A DNA stretch of 52,343 nt from Candidatus Competibacteraceae bacterium (GTDB lineage: Bacteria > Pseudomonadota > Gammaproteobacteria > Competibacterales > Competibacteraceae): assembly GCA_003989075.1 (NCBI GenBank), contig RXIX01000011.1, forward strand, positions 1 to 52,343, read 5' to 3'. Below the pieces are notes generated by a model. The model was not told the origin of the DNA. It worked only from the letters and a program-made list of their open reading frames with translations, and made no database searches. Shown one piece after another: positions 26,438 through 35,810 of this stretch (its first letter is position 1; each line of letters begins with the position of its first letter). The translations under genes and the position numbers were made by a program.

Positions 26438-28636
26438 TCATGCCCGCAGAGCCAGATTTTCCGCTATGCGCCGTGCGCCCGGATAATCGGGTTTGCCGGA
26501 TCCCAGCAGGGGAATTTCCCGCACGGTCAGCACCTGGCGCGGAATATACAGCTCGCCCAGCCCTTCGCGATGGGCGGCGGCGATCAGATCGCTGCGATCG
26601 GCGTCCTGCTGGGTGGTGAGCAGCACGATATGTTCGCCCTTGACCGGATCGGGCAGATTGAGTGCGGCGTGCTGCCGCTCCGGCCAGCAGTCAGCGGCAA
26701 GCTGCTCGACGGTGGCCAGCGAGATCATTTCACCACCGAGCTTGGCAAAGCGTTTGGCGCGCCCCAGGATGGTGATGAAGCCGGCCTCGTCGATGCGCAC
26801 GATGTCGCCGGTATCATGCCAGCCCGGCCCCTGCTCGGTACGCGGCGGCGCCAGTCGCCCCGGCTGGCCCGGCAGCAGGTAGCCGGCCATGACGTTCGGG
26901 CCGCGCACGCACAGCAGGCCGCCCTCGCTGATGCCTTCCACCGGCGCCAGATAGTATTCCAGTCCCGGAAACAGCTTGCCGACCGTGCCGCTGCGATGAT
27001 GGCGGCGGGTGTTGGTGGCTAGCACCGGACTGGCCTCGGTCAGGCCATAGCCCTCACTGATGCGGATGCCGAACTTTTCGCTCCACAGCCGTCGGGTCTC
27101 GTCGCGCAGCGGCTCGGCGCCCATGATCACCAGGCGCACACTGAAAAAGTCATAGGGATCGGCGTGGCGGCCATAACCCATCAGGAAGGTGTTGGTGCCA
27201 AACAGCACCGTGGCGCGGCGTTCGTAGCTCAATTCGGGCAGGATGTGATAGTGCAGCGGCGATGGGTACAGGATCACCCGCGTGCCCAGCAGCAGCGGGG
27301 TCAGGGTCGCGGTGGTCAGGCCAAAGGCATGAAACACCGGCAGGGCGTTGAGAATCACGTCACTGGGCATGATGTCGAGCACCGCGCGCGCCTGGGCGAC
27401 ATTGGCCAGCAGGTTGCGATGGGTCAGCACCACGCCCTTGGGCTCACGCTCGGAACCGGAGGTGAACAGGATCACCGCCGGGTCATCGGCGCGCACTGTG
27501 CCAGCCAGGCGGCGGAAGCTGCGCACCGGGGTTAAGGCCCGCGCCAATCCACGCAGGCGCACCGCCAGGGTGGCATGGGGTCGCAGATCCTCCAGGAATA
27601 GCACCGTGGTTTGCGCGCTCAGCGCAGCGATCTGCGCCTCCAGGCCGGCGGCGGCGACAAAGGCGCGCGACGTGCAGACCGTGCGCACCTCAGCGATGCG
27701 GCAGGCGCTGAGCAGGTCGTGAATACCGGCGGTGAAGTTGAGGATCACCGGCACCCGGCCCCGCAGATGCAGAGCAAGCATCCCGATCACCGCCGCTGCG
27801 GTATTGGGCAACAGCAGGGCGACATTGCGCCCCAGCGCTATGGCTTCTGACCCGGCGGGCGTCGGGCGCGGCGCGTTTTCCAGCAGGTCGGCAAGGATGA
27901 AGGCGCGGGTGAACAGTGCCCGCCAGCCGAGGCGCTGCTGCTGGGCATCTTCCAGCACGATGCGGCTGCCGCCGTGACGCTGCCAGGTGTCGAGCATTGC
28001 CGCCGCCAGCGGCTGATCCTGGCGGATACCGCGATAGGCCAGCTCCACCATCAGTTCGTCCAGTTGCCGGCCGAGCTGCTGGCGGCGGGCGCGACCGTTG
28101 CTGGCGGTCGCGCTCAGGCGGCGCGGCGGCAACAGGGTCAGGCGGATGCGCGGAAACGGCCGCCGGCGCACCATGCCCTGCAGCCGCGACAGCAGGCTGT
28201 ATTGCGCACCCTCGATATATACCGGCAGCAGCGCAGCATCGGCCTTGTCGGCCGCCAGCGCCGGCCCTTCGTAGATCTTCATCAATGCCCCGGTGACGCT
28301 GATGCGGCCCTCGGGAAACACCGCCACGCGCTCGCCGGCCTTCAGGTGCTGGATCAGGGTTTTCAGATACAGCGGGTTGGTCGGATCGATGCTGATGTGG
28401 CGGGTGATGGCAATGAATGGCCTGACCCACCAGTGCTGGGCAATACGGGTGTTGATGACGAAGATCGGCATGTCCGGCAGGAAGGCGGCCAGCAGCGCGC
28501 CATCCAGATAGGACACATGATTGGCGACAATCAGCAGACGGCGCTCGTCATGCGGGTAATGCTCCCAGCCGATCAGCTCGACGCGGAACAGGCGCTGGAA
28601 CAGGGCGCGGGTCAGGCGTTGCAGCAGGCCGCGCAT
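26438..28636 (-). CDS. aas: Bifunctional acyltransferase / acyl-ACP synthetase (Aas-like)
   Basis: Aas reacylates lysophosphatidylethanolamine and activates fatty acids onto ACP. The 732-residue protein (E. coli 719) has an N-terminal PlsC acyltransferase domain, with catalytic NHVSYLD near 40 and FPEGRIS near 106. The C-terminal AMP-forming synthetase domain has LFTSGSEREPKGVVLTHRN and WHDTGDIVR. I chose ATG 28636, one base after the prfC stop with GGAG 9 bases upstream; an upstream in-frame start inside prfC adds 11 residues. An LplT partner gene is absent from this window. Confidence 0.87.
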   Translation of the reverse strand: MRGLLQRLTRALFQRLFRVELIGWEHYPHDERRLLIVANHVSYLDGALLAAFLPDMPIFVINTRIAQHWWVRPFIAITRHISIDPTNPLYLKTLIQHLKAGERVAVFPEGRISVTGALMKIYEGPALAADKADAALLPVYIEGAQYSLLSRLQGMVRRRPFPRIRLTLLPPRRLSATASNGRARRQQLGRQLDELMVELAYRGIRQDQPLAAAMLDTWQRHGGSRIVLEDAQQQRLGWRALFTRAFILADLLENAPRPTPAGSEAIALGRNVALLLPNTAAAVIGMLALHLRGRVPVILNFTAGIHDLLSACRIAEVRTVCTSRAFVAAAGLEAQIAALSAQTTVLFLEDLRPHATLAVRLRGLARALTPVRSFRRLAGTVRADDPAVILFTSGSEREPKGVVLTHRNLLANVAQARAVLDIMPSDVILNALPVFHAFGLTTATLTPLLLGTRVILYPSPLHYHILPELSYERRATVLFGTNTFLMGYGRHADPYDFFSVRLVIMGAEPLRDETRRLWSEKFGIRISEGYGLTEASPVLATNTRRHHRSGTVGKLFPGLEYYLAPVEGISEGGLLCVRGPNVMAGYLLPGQPGRLAPPRTEQGPGWHDTGDIVRIDEAGFITILGRAKRFAKLGGEMISLATVEQLAADCWPERQHAALNLPDPVKGEHIVLLTTQQDADRSDLIAAAHREGLGELYIPRQVLTVREIPLLGSGKPDYPGARRIAENLALRA

Positions 28637-28637
28637 C

Positions 28638-30230
28638 TCAGTGCGCTCCGTGTTCACGGGTAGCGGCAAAGCGCACCTCAGGCCAGCGCTCCTGGGTCAA
28701 TTGCAGGTTGACCCGGGTCGGTGCGATATAGACCAGTTCACCATGGTGATCCAGCGCCAGGTTATCGTGCAGCTTGTTCTTGAATTCCTCAAAGCGCCGG
28801 GTATCGGCGCAGCGCACCCAGCGCGCGGTGGTGACGTTGACGTTCTCAAAACCGCACTCGACCCCATACTCGCTGCGCAGGCGGAAGGCGGCCACATCGA
28901 ATTGCAGGATACCGACCGCGCCGAGAATCAGGTCGTTGCTGTTGAGCGGGCGGAACAGTTGCGTTGCGCCTTCCTCGCAGAGCTGCTCCAGACCCTTTTG
29001 CAGCGCTTTCATCTTCAAAGGATCGCGCAGCCGGGCGCGTCGGAACAGTTCCGGGGCGAAATCGGGAACGCCGGTGAAAGTCAGTTCCTCGCCCTGGGTG
29101 AAGGTATCACCGATGCGGATGGTGCCGTGGTTGTGCAGGCCGATGATGTCGCCGGCATAGGCAGCTTCGACATGCTCGCGCTCGGCGGCCATGAAGGTCA
29201 GCGCATCGGCGATTTTCACCTCGCGGCCAAGGCGGACATGGCGCGCTTTCATCCCCGGCTGATAAGTGCCGGAACAGACCCGCAGAAAGGCAATGCGGTC
29301 GCGGTGCTGCGGGTCCATGTTGGCCTGGATTTTAAACACGAAGCCGGTGAATGCCTCCTCGTCAGCGGCCACCAGACGCTGCACGGTGGCGCGACTACCC
29401 GGTGGCGGGGCATGTTCGATGAAACCGTCGAGCATTTCCTGCACGCCGAAATTGGTCAGTGCCGAGCCGAAGAATACCGGCGTCAAGCGCCCGGCGCGGT
29501 AGTCGGCGAAATCGAAGGCATGGCTGGCGCCGCGCACCAGATCGATTTCCTCACGCAGCGCCGCCGCCCGTTCGGCGCCGAGTTCCTGATCGACCGCCGG
29601 ATGATGCAGACCCTGGATGGTATGGCCGGTATTGATGCGCCCATCGCGGGACGGGTCGTAGAAGTGGATGAAATCCTGCTCCAGGTGATAGACACCCTTC
29701 AGTTCGCGACCCATGCCAATCGGCCAGGTGATCGGCGCGCAGCGGATCTTGAGAATATTCTCGACCTCGTCGAGCAGTTCGATCGGTTCGCGGCCTTCGC
29801 GGTCGAGCTTGTTGATGAAGGTAAAGATCGGTGTGTCGCGCAGCCGGCAGACCTCCATCAGCTTGATGGTGCGTTCCTCGACACCCTTGGCGCAGTCGAT
29901 CACCATCAGCGCCGAATCCACTGCGGTCAGGGTGCGATAGGTGTCCTCGGAAAAATCCTCGTGCCCGGGCGTATCGAGCAGGTTGACGATGCACTCGCGG
30001 TAGGGGAACTGCATCACCGAGGAGGTGACTGAGATGCCGCGCTGCTGCTCCAGCGCCATCCAATCGCTGGTTACATGGCGGGTCGCCTTGCGGCCCTTGA
30101 CCGTGCCGGCCAGCTGAATAGCGCCGCCAAATAGCAGCAGCTTTTCGGTCAGGGTGGTTTTACCGGCGTCGGGGTGGGAGATGATGGCGAAGGTACGCCG
30201 GCGGTTCAGTTCGTCAAGAAAGGTGCTCAT
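28638..30230 (-). CDS. prfC: Peptide chain release factor 3
   Basis: RF3 is the GTPase that removes RF1/RF2 from the ribosome after peptide release. The 530-residue protein (E. coli 529) has P-loop [13 protein letters not shown], switch regions RGISVTSSV and [13 protein letters not shown], and the G4 motif NKLDREGR. The family C-terminal domains complete it. ATG 30230 follows a possible in-frame GTG by one codon; no clear RBS decides. It is directly upstream of the aas-like gene, 1 base from its start, and probably co-transcribed. Confidence 0.96.
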   Translation of the reverse strand: MSTFLDELNRRRTFAIISHPDAGKTTLTEKLLLFGGAIQLAGTVKGRKATRHVTSDWMALEQQRGISVTSSVMQFPYRECIVNLLDTPGHEDFSEDTYRTLTAVDSALMVIDCAKGVEERTIKLMEVCRLRDTPIFTFINKLDREGREPIELLDEVENILKIRCAPITWPIGMGRELKGVYHLEQDFIHFYDPSRDGRINTGHTIQGLHHPAVDQELGAERAAALREEIDLVRGASHAFDFADYRAGRLTPVFFGSALTNFGVQEMLDGFIEHAPPPGSRATVQRLVAADEEAFTGFVFKIQANMDPQHRDRIAFLRVCSGTYQPGMKARHVRLGREVKIADALTFMAAEREHVEAAYAGDIIGLHNHGTIRIGDTFTQGEELTFTGVPDFAPELFRRARLRDPLKMKALQKGLEQLCEEGATQLFRPLNSNDLILGAVGILQFDVAAFRLRSEYGVECGFENVNVTTARWVRCADTRRFEEFKNKLHDNLALDHHGELVYIAPTRVNLQLTQERWPEVRFAATREHGAH

Positions 30231-30338
30231 CACGGGTCGGCTGGGGTCGGGAATCGGGAATTTTGAATGGGATGTTGCGCAATTGCGTGGATTTTACCCG
30301 AATTCAACCGGGTCCACCGACGGTGCGCGCACCACGCT

Positions 30339-30379
30339 GCTGCATCAGCCATATCCTGACGGGTTGTGGTTGATGCAGC
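30339..30379. repeat. Inverted repeat after the DUF5682 gene
   Basis: GCTGCATCA (30339-30347) and TGATGCAGC (30371-30379) are perfect 9-base arms around 23 bases, between the DUF5682 stop and the prfC start. A long loop and no T-run make it a weak terminator candidate. Confidence 0.35.
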
Positions 30380-30409
30380 GATGAAGTTCCGACCCGTTCC
30401 TGGTGCCGT

Positions 30410-32710
30410 TCAGACCAGTCCAAGCAGCCGCGCCGCCAGCGGCAGCACCTGATCGGCGCGTGCCACATCGACATGGGTGGCGACGCCGGGTACGCCAGGA
30501 CCGGAGCTGCCACGCTGCACTCGCTCGCCAAGCTGGCGCCGTTCCGGGGCGGCAAAGCCGGAAAAGGTGCGGCGCAGCAGCGGTAGCATCTGGGTGAAGG
30601 CCGTACCGGACAGCCCACACAGCCAGGCATCGAGCAGTTGCCACAGCCCCTCGTGATGCAGCAGCAGCAGACCGCTACCGTGCAGGAAGCCCTCCAGCCA
30701 GGCCGCTGCCCTGGCGACATCACCGGCTGGCGACAGCGCCAGGCCCATGCGCCGGCCGGTTTCCGCCGCATCGAACACCTGTTGTTCGAACAGCAGCCGG
30801 CAGGTATGCCCAGCCACCAGGCCATGCAGGCCCACCTGATCGGCCAGCCGCGCCAGCGCGCCCTGCCAGATTGCGGTTTGCCCGGCCTCCTGCAACAGGG
30901 CGACAGCCGCCTGCGTCGCTTGCAGGTGCGCGAACATGTCCGCTGCTGCCGCATCGTCGAGGGCGCTGCAGGCCGCGGGCAGACCGATGGCAATGCGCGT
31001 CACCAGCCCGGCCACCACCGGACCGACCCGGCTGGCGTCGGTCTGGCGCACATCGCCATAGCGCAGCACCCGCGCCAGCGGCGGCAGGCTTTCCATCAGA
31101 TGCGGGATATCGTGGGTCAGGGCAGCCCGGTCCTGCAGCAGCGCCATGAGCGCGTGGATCACATCGGGCAGCGCGGCCAGCAGGGTCTGTTCGACCAGCG
31201 CGGTCAGGGCGCTGAGCTGATCACTTTTCTGCGCCTGATCGCGGGCGCGGGCGCTGGCGGCATCGGCGACGCTATTGCCCCACAGGCTGGCCTCGATCAC
31301 GGCCAGCGCCAGTTCCGGCTGCCACTGCAGGCGCCAATGCTCCTTGAAGGTGCCCTTGCCGCTGGCCTGCTCCGGCTGGCCCCAGGCAATGCCGAGCAGA
31401 TTCAGGCGGTGCAGCAGCTGGCTGCGCTCCAGGTCATTGGGCTGGCGCAAATCCAGTTCCAGCCGGCGCTGCCCGGCTTCCGGCGGCAGACGCAGCCGCT
31501 TCTGCTGGCGCTGCAGATCCAGTTGCAGGGGCAGCATCGGCGTATGCTCCGGCACCACACCCAGGCACTCGCCGATCAGTAACTGCTCTTCAATCAGCCG
31601 CAGCGGCGCAGCATCGCCCTGGCAGAGCACTGCCAGGGTTGCCTCGTTCAATTCATCCAGAGTCGGGCGCGGCCGGGCGCGCAGCGCTGCCAGGGCCTCG
31701 GCCAGCCGGGTTGCCTCGATGACGCTGGCCGTGGACGCGGACAGATCCTGCTCACGCAGCAGTTGTGCGATCCGCGCCAGCCAGCGCGGCGCCGGTTCCC
31801 CGACGCTGTCCCAGAGATGCTGATAGAAACCCGGCGCGGCGACCCCGGCGCCATAACCGCTGGCCTGGGTCAGACGGCCATGAGTCCACGGCACCCAGGT
31901 CGCGGCGAGCTTGCGTTTGGGCAGGCCCTTGAGCAGGGCGGCATCGGTGCGCGCCGGCGGCAGATTGGCCAGCGCCGGCACATGCCAGGCGCCGCAGACC
32001 ACAGCAATGCGCTGAAACCCTTCCTTCTGCGCCGCACGCAGTTGTGTGCGCATCGCCGCCTCGCGCTGCTGTTCGAGCAGTTCCGGCGGCTGTTCGGCAT
32101 CAGCAGCGGCACGCAGCGCGCCCATCAGCTCGCCGATCGCCTGAAACAGCTCGCTGCTGTCCTGGCGCAGTTCAACCTGATGTTCCCACCAGCGTTCGCC
32201 ATCGCCATAACCGGCCGCTTCCGCGACCCAGCGCAGCGGATCGCGGCGCAGTTCGGGCCCCTGTGGGCCAGCCGGCGGCGGCGCGGCATCCGGAGGCTCT
32301 GCGATCGGCTGGACTGTTTCCACCTCATCAGCGCCATCGGCAGCCGCTTCAGGCACAGCCGCTGTTGCCGCGTTGATCTCCAGCGCCAGGCGCACCGCCT
32401 GCGGCAGGTCCATGAAGCGCACCGGCACGCCCTGCTGCAGGCCATAGCGGATTGCCTGCCATTCCGGGGAAAAGCTGGCGAAGGGGTAATAGACGGCGTG
32501 GCGCGGTTCGCCGGGATCGTACAGCAGCAGCGCCACCGGCGGCCGCAGGTCCGGATCAATCACCAGCGGCAACAAATCCTGGGCATCGGGTGGTCCTTCC
32601 ACCAGGATCAGATCCGGCTGCAGCGCTGTCAACGCCGCCAGCACGCTGCGTGCCGAACCGGGGCCATGATGGCGGATACCGAGCAGCGTCGGCGCGGCGG
32701 ACTCGGCCAT
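30410..32710 (-). CDS. DUF5682 family protein with TraB/TIKI-like N-terminal motifs
   Basis: The 766-residue protein belongs to the DUF5682 family, normally encoded beside a MoxR-type ATPase, as here. By eye, residues 11-40 (GIRHHGPGSA, then a helix, then PDLILVEGP with H14/H15 and E38) and 216-247 (REAAMRTQ, then IAVVCGAWHVPAL with H243) follow the TraB/TIKI/EreA-like pattern of paired His/Glu motifs. The N-terminal third may therefore be a metal-dependent hydrolase. An acidic Pro-rich insert lies at about 116-150, and the rest is helical with no known motif. ATG 32710 lies 10 bases after the ATPase stop. The usual VWA partner of such clusters is absent: 176 bases after the stop, prfC begins. 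Confidence 0.78.
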   Translation of the reverse strand: MAESAAPTLLGIRHHGPGSARSVLAALTALQPDLILVEGPPDAQDLLPLVIDPDLRPPVALLLYDPGEPRHAVYYPFASFSPEWQAIRYGLQQGVPVRFMDLPQAVRLALEINAATAAVPEAAADGADEVETVQPIAEPPDAAPPPAGPQGPELRRDPLRWVAEAAGYGDGERWWEHQVELRQDSSELFQAIGELMGALRAAADAEQPPELLEQQREAAMRTQLRAAQKEGFQRIAVVCGAWHVPALANLPPARTDAALLKGLPKRKLAATWVPWTHGRLTQASGYGAGVAAPGFYQHLWDSVGEPAPRWLARIAQLLREQDLSASTASVIEATRLAEALAALRARPRPTLDELNEATLAVLCQGDAAPLRLIEEQLLIGECLGVVPEHTPMLPLQLDLQRQQKRLRLPPEAGQRRLELDLRQPNDLERSQLLHRLNLLGIAWGQPEQASGKGTFKEHWRLQWQPELALAVIEASLWGNSVADAASARARDQAQKSDQLSALTALVEQTLLAALPDVIHALMALLQDRAALTHDIPHLMESLPPLARVLRYGDVRQTDASRVGPVVAGLVTRIAIGLPAACSALDDAAAADMFAHLQATQAAVALLQEAGQTAIWQGALARLADQVGLHGLVAGHTCRLLFEQQVFDAAETGRRMGLALSPAGDVARAAAWLEGFLHGSGLLLLHHEGLWQLLDAWLCGLSGTAFTQMLPLLRRTFSGFAAPERRQLGERVQRGSSGPGVPGVATHVDVARADQVLPLAARLLGLV

Positions 32711-32720
32711 GGTCGCGGTC

Positions 32721-33800
32721 TCAGGCGAGGTCGCGGCAGGCGCGATACAGATCCTTCCAGCCGTCGCGCTCCTTGACCACGGTTTCCAGATATTCGCGCC
32801 ACACCAGAGCATCCTGCACCGGATCCTTAACCACCGCGCCCACCAGACCGGCAGCCAGATCAGCGGCCTGCAGACGGCCATCGCCAAAGTGCGCCGCCAG
32901 CGCCAGACCGTGGTTGAGCACCGAGATCGCTTCGGCGACGCTCAGGGTACCGCTGGGTGATTTCAGCTTGGCCTTGCCATCCACGGTCACCCCGGCGCGC
33001 AGCTCGCGGAATAGAGTGACCAGGCGGCGCACATCCTCCAGCGCCGGCGGTTCAGCGGGCAGCGCCAAGGCCCGACCCAGCGCGGCAGCACGCTGCTGGA
33101 CGATAGCCACTTCCTCATCCAGAGTCTCGGGCACCGGCAGCACCACGGTATTGAAGCGGCGCTTCAGGGCGCTGGACAGTTCATTCACACCCCGGTCGCG
33201 ATCATTGGCGGTCGCGATCAGGTTAAAGCCCTTGCGGGCCTGCACCTCGCTGTCGAGTTCAGGAATCGGCAGGGTCTTCTCGGACAGCACCGTGATCAGT
33301 GCATCCTGCACATCGGCGGGGATGCGGGTCAGCTCCTCGACCCGGGCGATGCTGCCTTCCTGCATGGCGCGCATCACCGGACTGGGTACCAGCGCCGCCG
33401 GTGACGGTCCCTCGGCCAGTAGTCGGGCATAGTTCCAGCCGTAGCGGATAGCCTCTTCGCTGGTACCGGCGGTGCCCTGTACCAAAGCGGTCGAGCTGCC
33501 GCAGATCGCTGCCGCCAGATGCTCAGAGACCCAGGTCTTGGCGGTGCCGGGCACGCCAAGCAGCAGCAGAGCGCGATCGGTTGCCAGGGTGGCAACGGCA
33601 ATTTCGATCAGGCGGCGACTGCCGATGTACTTGGGTGTAACGCTGAAGCCGTTATCGAGGGTGCCGCCGAGCAGGTAGGTGGTCACCGCCCAGGGCGACA
33701 GGCGCCAGTTGGGCGGGCGCGTGCGGCGGTCCTGTTCGGCCAGAACGTGCAGTTCCTCAGCAAAATGCTGTTCGGCGTGTTCGCGCTGCAACTCAGTCAT
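32721..33800 (-). CDS. MoxR-family AAA+ ATPase
   Basis: The 359-residue protein has Walker A GVPGTAKT (82-89), the MoxR helix-2 insert region (SSTALVQGTAGTSEEAIRYG), Walker B-like VEELTRIP, sensor 1 IATANDRD and arginine-finger segment ALKRRFN. MoxR ATPases act as chaperones that load metal or remodel partner complexes, usually with a VWA-domain protein. Here the only partner gene is DUF5682, 10 bases downstream. The ATG at 33800 overlaps the purK 3' end by 8 bases; the frame is open far into purK, but that part is antisense-like overlap. Confidence 0.85.
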   Translation of the reverse strand: MTELQREHAEQHFAEELHVLAEQDRRTRPPNWRLSPWAVTTYLLGGTLDNGFSVTPKYIGSRRLIEIAVATLATDRALLLLGVPGTAKTWVSEHLAAAICGSSTALVQGTAGTSEEAIRYGWNYARLLAEGPSPAALVPSPVMRAMQEGSIARVEELTRIPADVQDALITVLSEKTLPIPELDSEVQARKGFNLIATANDRDRGVNELSSALKRRFNTVVLPVPETLDEEVAIVQQRAAALGRALALPAEPPALEDVRRLVTLFRELRAGVTVDGKAKLKSPSGTLSVAEAISVLNHGLALAAHFGDGRLQAADLAAGLVGAVVKDPVQDALVWREYLETVVKERDGWKDLYRACRDLA

Positions 33801-34926
33801 CAGGGTTCCCCGCAAGCGGCGGACTGTGGAAATCATCGGCCCGGTAGCCCGCCAGCGGCAGCAACTGCTCCAGTCCGGCTTCCAGTGCTGCGGGCGTATC
33901 AGCGCGCAGGGTGATATGGCCAACCTTGCGACCGGGGCGCGCTGCCTTGCCATAGGCGTGGTAATGGGCGCCGGGCACCGCCAGCACCGCCGCGCGGGGC
34001 GGCAGACTGCCGATGCAATTGATCATCGCCGCATGACCGAGCGCCTCGGTGAGGCCCAGCGGCAGGCCGAGCACTGCGCGCAGATGGTTTTCAAACTGGC
34101 TGGTCTGCGCGCCCTCGATGGTCCAGTGCCCGGAGTTATGCACCCGTGGCGCCATCTCGTTGGCGATCAGGCGGCCATCGCGGACGAAGAATTCCACCGC
34201 CAGCAGGCCAACATAGTGCAGGCGGTCGAGCAGACGGCGGGCATAGTTCCAGCCCTCGCGCGCCAGTTCCGGTGCGGCCAGCGGTGCCCGCGACAGGCGC
34301 AGAATGCCATCGCGATGGTGATTTTCCACCAGCGGGTAACAGGCCGTGGACCCATCGCGGCCGCGCACCGCCAGCACCGACACCTCGCGTTCAAAGGGTA
34401 TGAAGCTCTCCAGCAGCAGCGGTACCCCGCCCAGCGCGCGCCAGGCGGCATCGGCATCAGCGGCCTCGCGCAGCAGGTACTGGCCTTTGCCATCGTAACC
34501 CAGGCGGCGGGTTTTCAGCATCGCCGGCAGCCCGACCCGCTCGATGGCGGCCTGCAGTTCCTTCAGGCTGGCGACGGTGGTAAACGCCGGCGTCGGAATG
34601 CCCAGCTCCCAGAACAGGGTTTTTTCCAGCAGCCGATCCTGTGCCAGCGCCAGGGCCTGCGCGGGTGGGTAAACTGCCACCTGTCGCTCCAGGGTATGCG
34701 CCGCTTCCGCCGGCACGTTCTCAAAGTCGAAGGTGACCACGTCCGCCCAGTCCGCCAGGGCTTCCAGACGCGTTTCCTGGTCATAGTCGCCACGCAGCAG
34801 AGCCGCCACCTGACCGGCGCAGGCATCGCTGGCCGGGTCGAGCACCTGAAAACGCAGGTCCAGAGGATAGCCGGCCAGGGCCAGCATCCGCGCCAGTTGT
34901 CCACCACCCACAATACCGACGTTCAT
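33793..34926 (-). CDS. purK: N5-carboxyaminoimidazole ribonucleotide synthase
   Basis: PurK uses ATP and bicarbonate to carboxylate AIR in purine synthesis. The 377-residue ATP-grasp protein starts with [16 protein letters not shown] and has [19 protein letters not shown] and [15 protein letters not shown]. Length and motifs are standard. It overlaps the purE stop by 4 bases, so purEK is a translationally coupled unit, and its own stop overlaps the MoxR ATPase start. Confidence 0.96.
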   Translation of the reverse strand: MNVGIVGGGQLARMLALAGYPLDLRFQVLDPASDACAGQVAALLRGDYDQETRLEALADWADVVTFDFENVPAEAAHTLERQVAVYPPAQALALAQDRLLEKTLFWELGIPTPAFTTVASLKELQAAIERVGLPAMLKTRRLGYDGKGQYLLREAADADAAWRALGGVPLLLESFIPFEREVSVLAVRGRDGSTACYPLVENHHRDGILRLSRAPLAAPELAREGWNYARRLLDRLHYVGLLAVEFFVRDGRLIANEMAPRVHNSGHWTIEGAQTSQFENHLRAVLGLPLGLTEALGHAAMINCIGSLPPRAAVLAVPGAHYHAYGKAARPGRKVGHITLRADTPAALEAGLEQLLPLAGYRADDFHSPPLAGNPDD

Positions 34927-35435
34927 AAACGGCTGCTCCGCGGATCGGGATCGGCCAGCACACTGTCGGTCTGTGCGGCACGAAAGGCGCGCAGCGCTTC
35001 GCGGATGGCCGGGTATTTATTGCCCAGCAGGGCGGCGGCCAGCAGGGCGGCATTAATCGCACCGGCCTTGCCGATGGCCAGCGTACCCACTGGAATACCA
35101 CCGGGCATCTGCACGATCGACAGCAGCGAATCCAGGCCATTGAGCGCCTGGGACTGCACCGGCACACCCAGCACCGGCAGCACGGTCTTGGCCGCCACCA
35201 TGCCGGGCAGATGCGCGGCGCCGCCAGCCCCGGCGATGATCACTTCCAGGCCACGCTCCTCGGCGCGGGCGGCGTACTCAAACAGCAGGTCCGGGGTCCG
35301 GTGCGCCGAAACCACCCGGATTTCATGGGGCACGCCCAGGCTATCCAGAGTCTGCGCGGCGTGTTCCAGGGTGCTCCAGTCGGAACGGGAGCCCATGATC
35401 AAGCCCACCAGGGGCGTTGCATTGTTCATATCCAT
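34923..35435 (-). CDS. purE: N5-carboxyaminoimidazole ribonucleotide mutase
   Basis: PurE moves the carboxyl group of N5-CAIR to carbon 4, the step after PurK. The 170-residue class I enzyme has [17 protein letters not shown] (catalytic His), [12 protein letters not shown] and a GVPVQS segment. A 4-base overlap couples it to purK. The ATG has no clear RBS; a second ATG two codons later is possible. Confidence 0.96.
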   Translation of the reverse strand: MDMNNATPLVGLIMGSRSDWSTLEHAAQTLDSLGVPHEIRVVSAHRTPDLLFEYAARAEERGLEVIIAGAGGAAHLPGMVAAKTVLPVLGVPVQSQALNGLDSLLSIVQMPGGIPVGTLAIGKAGAINAALLAAALLGNKYPAIREALRAFRAAQTDSVLADPDPRSSRL

Positions 35436-35517
35436 GCGCGTCGCGGGTCTGCCTCGTGAGGAGAAAGCGGAGTTGCCGGGTGATTATGCACCGGCTCGTG
35501 CACAGGCGGCAGCCCTT

Positions 35518-35793
35518 TCAGGACTCCCAGACGCTAGCGCCGCAGGCCAGCAGAGCGCGGTCATTCTCAGCCAGCACCACCAGCAGGCCGGCACGCTGCC
35601 GCTGCAGCCAGGCGCTGTGCTCGGCGCGGGCGACGCGTGCCTCGGTGGCTGCTTCAGTATCGGGGTCGGGATCACTGTCCGGCGCGGCATCGGCAGCGGC
35701 CAGTTCCGCCAGGATGGCGTCGATCTCGGCCAGATCATCGAGCAGCTCGCGGCGGCGGGCCACCCGTTCAGCCAGATTGATCAGGGTCTCCAC
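35518..35793 (-). CDS. Small acidic helical protein of unknown function
   Basis: I do not recognise this 91-residue protein. It is mostly alpha-helical and heptad-like (ETLINLAERVARRRELLDDL, AEIDAILAELAAAD), with an acidic middle DSDPDPDTEAAT. It has no signal peptide or cysteine pair. It starts 18 bases after the mutS stop. I prefer the GTG at 35793 because GAGG sits 5 bases before it; another GTG at 35799 would add two residues. It is probably co-transcribed with mutS. It could be a real small protein or a chance frame in GC-rich DNA. Confidence 0.5.
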   Translation of the reverse strand: METLINLAERVARRRELLDDLAEIDAILAELAAADAAPDSDPDPDTEAATEARVARAEHSAWLQRQRAGLLVVLAENDRALLACGASVWES

Positions 35794-35810
35794 AGGCACC
35801 TCGTCAGGGT

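Noticed and set aside
28641-30032. 463-codon plus-strand frame opposite prfC
   Set aside because: It is an antisense shadow of a conserved release factor gene with no domain or RBS.
30304-30993. Minus-strand frame overlapping the 3' part of the DUF5682 gene
   Set aside because: It overlaps the longer DUF5682 frame and has Arg/Trp/Cys-rich composition, typical of a shifted frame.
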